Shown one piece after another: positions 60,565 to 64,000 of a DNA stretch of 64,000 nt. Each line of letters begins with the position of its first letter. Position 1 is the stretch's first letter. The notes below the pieces were generated by a model, which searched no databases, was not told where the DNA came from, and saw only the letters and a program-made list of their open reading frames with translations. Source of the stretch: Nipponacmea schrenckii (Eukaryota; Mollusca; Gastropoda; Lottiidae); assembly GCA_030562195.1 (NCBI GenBank), contig JAUJPP010000007.1, forward strand, positions 28,021,769-28,085,768, given 5' to 3'. A program made the position numbers and the translations under genes.

Positions 60565-60894
60565 CTAGCTGAGGATAAGGTCGTATGGAGTTGTCGGCTG
60601 TATTCTTTTAGTCAACCTTTGAAGTCGTGATCTAATACTATAAAATAAATCTAAATTCCGCTTATTGGCTCTAAAGTTTTGACAGTACAACCCCGAAAAA
60701 CCAGACTGGCAACTACAGCGACAGGGTCCATACAAGAAGGGACTGGATAACGTCGTGCCTCCATTTAGACACATCGTAGCTGCACATGCTGCCCGTCCCT
60801 GGCTTTCCGTAAACATCATAGTAATGCAAATGATACAAGTTAAAGTCTTCCAGTTCATGTTCCAAAGATACTTGAAAATCTCGCTTGTCTCCAA
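60565..60894 (-). CDS. Short secreted EGF-like cysteine-rich peptide (paralogue 2)
   Basis: 109 codons from the first ATG. I favour the ATG at codon 13 (60858), because it is followed at once by a signal peptide (LTCIICITMMFTES) like that of the paralogue. Cysteines at 37, 42, 58, 60, 62 and 71 have exactly the spacing of paralogue 1, with shared C-LNGG, FLYGPCRCSC and G[FY]SGLxCQ. The tail (residues 72-109) is basic but unlike the paralogue's and longer. Same strand as paralogue 1, 23.5 kb away, consistent with an old duplication. Upstream, TATAAAAA (61504-61511) and GTGACGTGG (about 61572) echo the promoter of paralogue 1 but are 600 bases away, so an intron in the 5' UTR would be needed. 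Confidence 0.82.
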   Translation of the reverse strand: METSEIFKYLWNMNWKTLTCIICITMMFTESQGRAACAATMCLNGGTTLSSPFLYGPCRCSCQSGFSGLYCQNFRANKRNLDLFYSIRSRLQRLTKRIQPTTPYDLILS

Positions 60895-63130
60895 TCGACT
60901 ATGAACATCCTCTAATATATTTCATTTATTCATAATTGTTGTAACGACGCAACCACTCTACACTGTATCTCTTTCAATCTGAACTGAACTTCACAACTGT
61001 GTTATTCCACTGGTCTTTCGAATGCTCCCCACGTAACTACCAATTGCTTTCTGATTTCACGAAGCCTCGGGAATTTCCACTTCCGGCAATGAAATGAGAT
61101 CGATTCAAAAAAAATATCAAACGATAGCCTTTTAAAGGTCTAAATATAATCCAAAATGAAACACGAATTTGATTAAAAATAAACCAAAGAAAGTTGTTTA
61201 TAGTTTACAAAAAAATGTAAACTGAAGGTTAAAATGTACTTATTTCTGGTTACTCCCGAAATGCAATCAATCTAACTAAATTATTGTCAAAGATTCTTAT
61301 AAATCTTAAAAAGTAGAAAAGAAAAACCGCATAATTCAACATCAATTGATCTTAATTTGTAGTTAATCGAGAATGCTAGTTAGAATAAATCGCTATTTCT
61401 GATCCTTTAAACGTCCAACTGCTTTATAATTAAATAAAATAAGTATCTCACAAAATGTTGTAAATAGTTTGGATAGAGTAATTATTCTGTTGGCGGAAGC
61501 CTGTTTTTATACGGAAGATATTGCATTGATCTGACGGAAGGGAATGGGCGTATTGAAGAATCAATATATTTCCACGTCACTTTTGACTTACGTTATTGAG
61601 GCATCATTGCCGCGCATTGACGACTCCGCCTACTGTCATTCTGACCAATCAACACCCAAAATTTTGGGTAATATTCCCACCGATGCATTTATGAATGAAT
61701 TGAAGGGAATGTTTCATTGATAAGATAAAGGAATGTACTTGTTTTTAGTATTCTAGTAATTTTTAACCAACTTCTTACTACCAATCTACTTCATTGATTT
61801 AACCAGAAATATGTCGGATATTTTAGACAGTACCGTTGTTGATATTTCTGAAGTTTTTCTATATTTACTATTTGATGATTTGATCTTATAATCAAGGGCG
61901 ATTAAATAAGTAACCATTATATCCTATTTCCAATTGATTTCCCAATGATTTTCGTACCTTGTTTACATACATGTTTTATACCTGGATAGAAAATTGCACG
62001 CGTATCAAGCAATTATTATAAGATATTGAATGTCAAACATATCTAGTGACACTAAGAAACATGTTTTTTTTTATCTAAAGTGTTTTGCTACAACATGACA
62101 ACGAGTACACACTCGCAAAGTTGATGCTGTAGAGCGAAGCGGGTATGATTTCCAGCGACTTCTCCTTATTCCTAAAAATGAAAAATGATATCCGTGAACG
62201 TCATTTCCGGTCTGACGAAGAGGTTGTGCCGGCAGTTGTGTAGTGTGTAGTGTAGAAATGACCTGACTTTCAGTTATGGGGCTGATGGCACACCGTTGGT
62301 CTAAGTGCATCACACTAGAGAGCAATCAGATTGAAAGAGAAGAGGTGGATCAAAACCCAAAATAAGTTAGGCTAATAACTTATTGACTCACTCTCGTTTT
62401 ACAACTTGCCTGCCACCCGTTCTGTTATTCTGGTTATTCTGCTATTCCTGTCAAATCTTATAATCAAATGAAATGAAATGGTTTCCCTTCCTACTTTTCT
62501 AACCCAGCTAAACACAGAATGGAATTGAATCTCTTGGTCAAATCCCATTATACTTATAATATTCATCTATAGTCAAGCGTCAGGGAATTACTTAAAAATT
62601 GGCTGCCTCTGAAGGTGGTTACTTAATGTTCATTTATTTATATTATTTCTACAACTGACCACTGTGGTTGAAGAAGAATTTGGCGATAAAATACCACAAC
62701 CATCCTTCACCATTAAGAATAAAGAATATCTTCATTTGCTATTTTGTCAATTTAAAACGATCACTCATCCATTTTCAACACCTGTCATTCAGATCTTTCA
62801 TTCACAATTATTGTATATAAATCTCCATAAAATATCAAACATATAAATTACTCAAGCATATCCTTGACGTACAAAACCAAGCCCCATATAACTTACCTAA
62901 TATGGTTATTTTGAATGAACAATATATTGTCCTTTTCCTCAATGGACTATAATGTTATGTGGGTTGCCTTCAGCTAACACCACATTACCCACTCCCTAAA
63001 GGCTTTACTTTACAAAAATAGAATGCATTTGATATATATACAATGAGCGTGCAATGTTTCCAGAATCTTATTCGATTGCCTGAAGGTCAACATGAGTTGA
63101 ATAATTACTTTTAGGTTTTTAGGGGAGGAG
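60895..63130. other. AT-rich intergenic DNA
   Basis: Apart from the possible promoter, nothing clear. 62100-62340 is somewhat GC-richer without a recognised feature. AATGAAATGAAATGG with CCTACTTTT near 62467 may be a worn 3' end of a minus-strand SINE. Confidence 0.4.
61504..61580 (-). promoter_or_regulatory. Possible distant promoter of the second EGF-like gene
   Basis: Minus strand TATAAAAA at 61511-61504 with GTGACGTGG, a CRE-like core, about 65 bases upstream. The pair resembles the TATA plus CRE-like arrangement of the first EGF-like gene. The distance to the coding region (about 610 bases) is the weak point. Confidence 0.25.
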
Positions 63131-63279
63131 TGAGATAATAAATCGAGACCCAATCAGTTACAGGCCGATCGAGAATGTCGTTGTCCCGGCAAAATTGTCC
63201 TCGCTGCACACTACATGTTGTTGCCCGTTTGCCAATACAGTTGTGAAAAATAGGACGTAATACTCCATGTAATTTCATA
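63131..63279 (+). repeat. tRNA-SINE family, diverged fragment
   Basis: Shares with the intact copy the order AATCGAGACCC, TACAGGC, GTCCCGGCAAAATT, CGCTGCACACTACATG, TGTTGCCCG and the TAGGACGTAATACTCCAT end. It is 5'-truncated and has lost an internal stretch (the CCTCGACAG region). Confidence 0.7.
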
Positions 63280-63598
63280 TGATTTTGTTATATACTCACA
63301 GTTCACATTACAATCGAATTCAAGTTCCATCTGAGATGAAGGCAACTATAAACTTTTAGAGTATTGTTCAAACAGGTAGATATCTCCTGACTATAGGAGC
63401 TACGTGTCCGTTAGAAGCAAAAATTACACTCTATCCTCAAGTTTCATTTTCTTATTCTGGTGACTAAAGATTTAATGTACACCCTTGCCCCAATCTTAGC
63501 CAATACACAAAAGAGCCATATAAGTTTGTGTTATTCGTCGAATCGTTAAGTAACAGTAACAGCTTGTGTTTGGTTTTATTTTATAATTTGTGCATTTT

Positions 63599-63746
63599 AG
63601 GGTCCCTTAACAGTTAGAAATTGCAAAAAAGATTAGGCTAATGCGGCAAAATTTCCCTCATAGTACCCTGCATGGCGTTGACTGTTTTCATTAGCCCGGT
63701 AGGTGCAGTAGAGTCTGGACGTAACGTTCCATTCAGTTTTTTTTTT
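63599..63746 (+). repeat. tRNA-SINE family, diverged 3' fragment
   Basis: Begins at the GATCCCT-CGACAG block (here GGTCCCTTAACAGTTAGAAA), then AAAAAAGATTAGGCTAATGC, GGCAAAATTTCCCTCAT, CCTGCATGGCGTTG, TTCATTAGCCC and a GGACGTAACGTTCCATTCA end with a T run. Same orientation as the fragment 320 bases upstream. Confidence 0.8.
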
Positions 63747-64000
63747 CAAAATTAACACAATATATTTTTACAACTGCTATATAAAATAGTGTTTACACTT
63801 ATAAATCCTATTTATAATTATGAGATGTGTACAATATTATTCTATCTACACAAGGATTAAGAATACTTGATTTAGTTCTTGAGAGGATTGTCTGTCAATT
63901 GTGAATAACTTTAATCACACCATCAGTAATGTAGAAACACCGTATTTGATTTACAAGTCAATTATCATCGACATTTACCCTGGAATAATGACCGTTATCG
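63747..64000. other. Window edge, no feature
   Basis: AT-rich unique sequence up to the end of the window. Confidence 0.5.

Noticed and set aside
61990..62340. Slightly GC-richer patch with an 84-codon minus-strand frame
   Set aside because: No recognisable protein feature, repeat end or promoter was seen.

Overview
This window looks like AT-rich nuclear DNA from an animal, most likely a marine mollusc. I infer this from the protein families present: an intronless neuropeptide-type GPCR, short EGF-like secreted peptides, CR1/L2- and jockey-like LINEs, and a tRNA-derived SINE. The species cannot be named from sequence alone. Genes are sparse. Nothing points to bacterial or organellar DNA: there are no operons, rRNA genes or CRISPR arrays.

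Only three protein genes are convincing. A class A (rhodopsin-family) GPCR lies at 13852-15138 (+) as one uninterrupted coding exon. A splice-acceptor-like sequence sits 8 bases before its preferred ATG and a polyadenylation signal sits about 150 bases after its stop. Two small secreted EGF-like peptide genes, both on the minus strand, lie 23.5 kb apart (36835-37083 and 60565-60894). They share an identical six-cysteine spacing that differs from canonical EGF. The first has a good TATA box with a CRE-like site just upstream. Weaker coding-like open stretches of unknown identity occur at 54207-54713 (+), 30483-30905 (-) and 28120-28317 (-).

The rest is mostly unique AT-rich sequence with transposable-element debris. 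33.1-36.1 kb holds two stacked minus-strand LINEs: element B (33240-34956) has jumped into the 3' UTR of element A (33098-36060), leaving a short ATGCACA duplication, and B has itself lost the middle of its ORF. 39.4-40.9 kb is the RNase H end of a third LINE, and two more pieces of its 3' UTR lie at 41.6 and 45.1 kb. A tRNA-derived SINE occurs at least six times; the copy at 55609-55975 is intact with a perfect 13-bp target-site duplication. Two very similar LINE 3' tails lie at 6.34 and 23.80 kb. DNA-transposon-like elements are a MITE at 16877-17429 and a 955-bp element at 50555-51509 that has 9-bp inverted termini around five copies of a ~160-bp repeat.

Tandem arrays include a 31-bp minisatellite (45.43-46.05 kb), a large higher-order array built on the word CGAATAAC (48.37-49.81 kb), a pyrimidine-rich minisatellite (23.13-23.36 kb), and several two-copy duplications. 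Fold-back structures occur at 30.17, 30.40-30.69, 37.82-37.91 and 47.92 kb. I saw no gene cluster acting as one pathway. The most gene-like novelty is the EGF-like peptide pair; the most structural novelty lies in the repeat elements.
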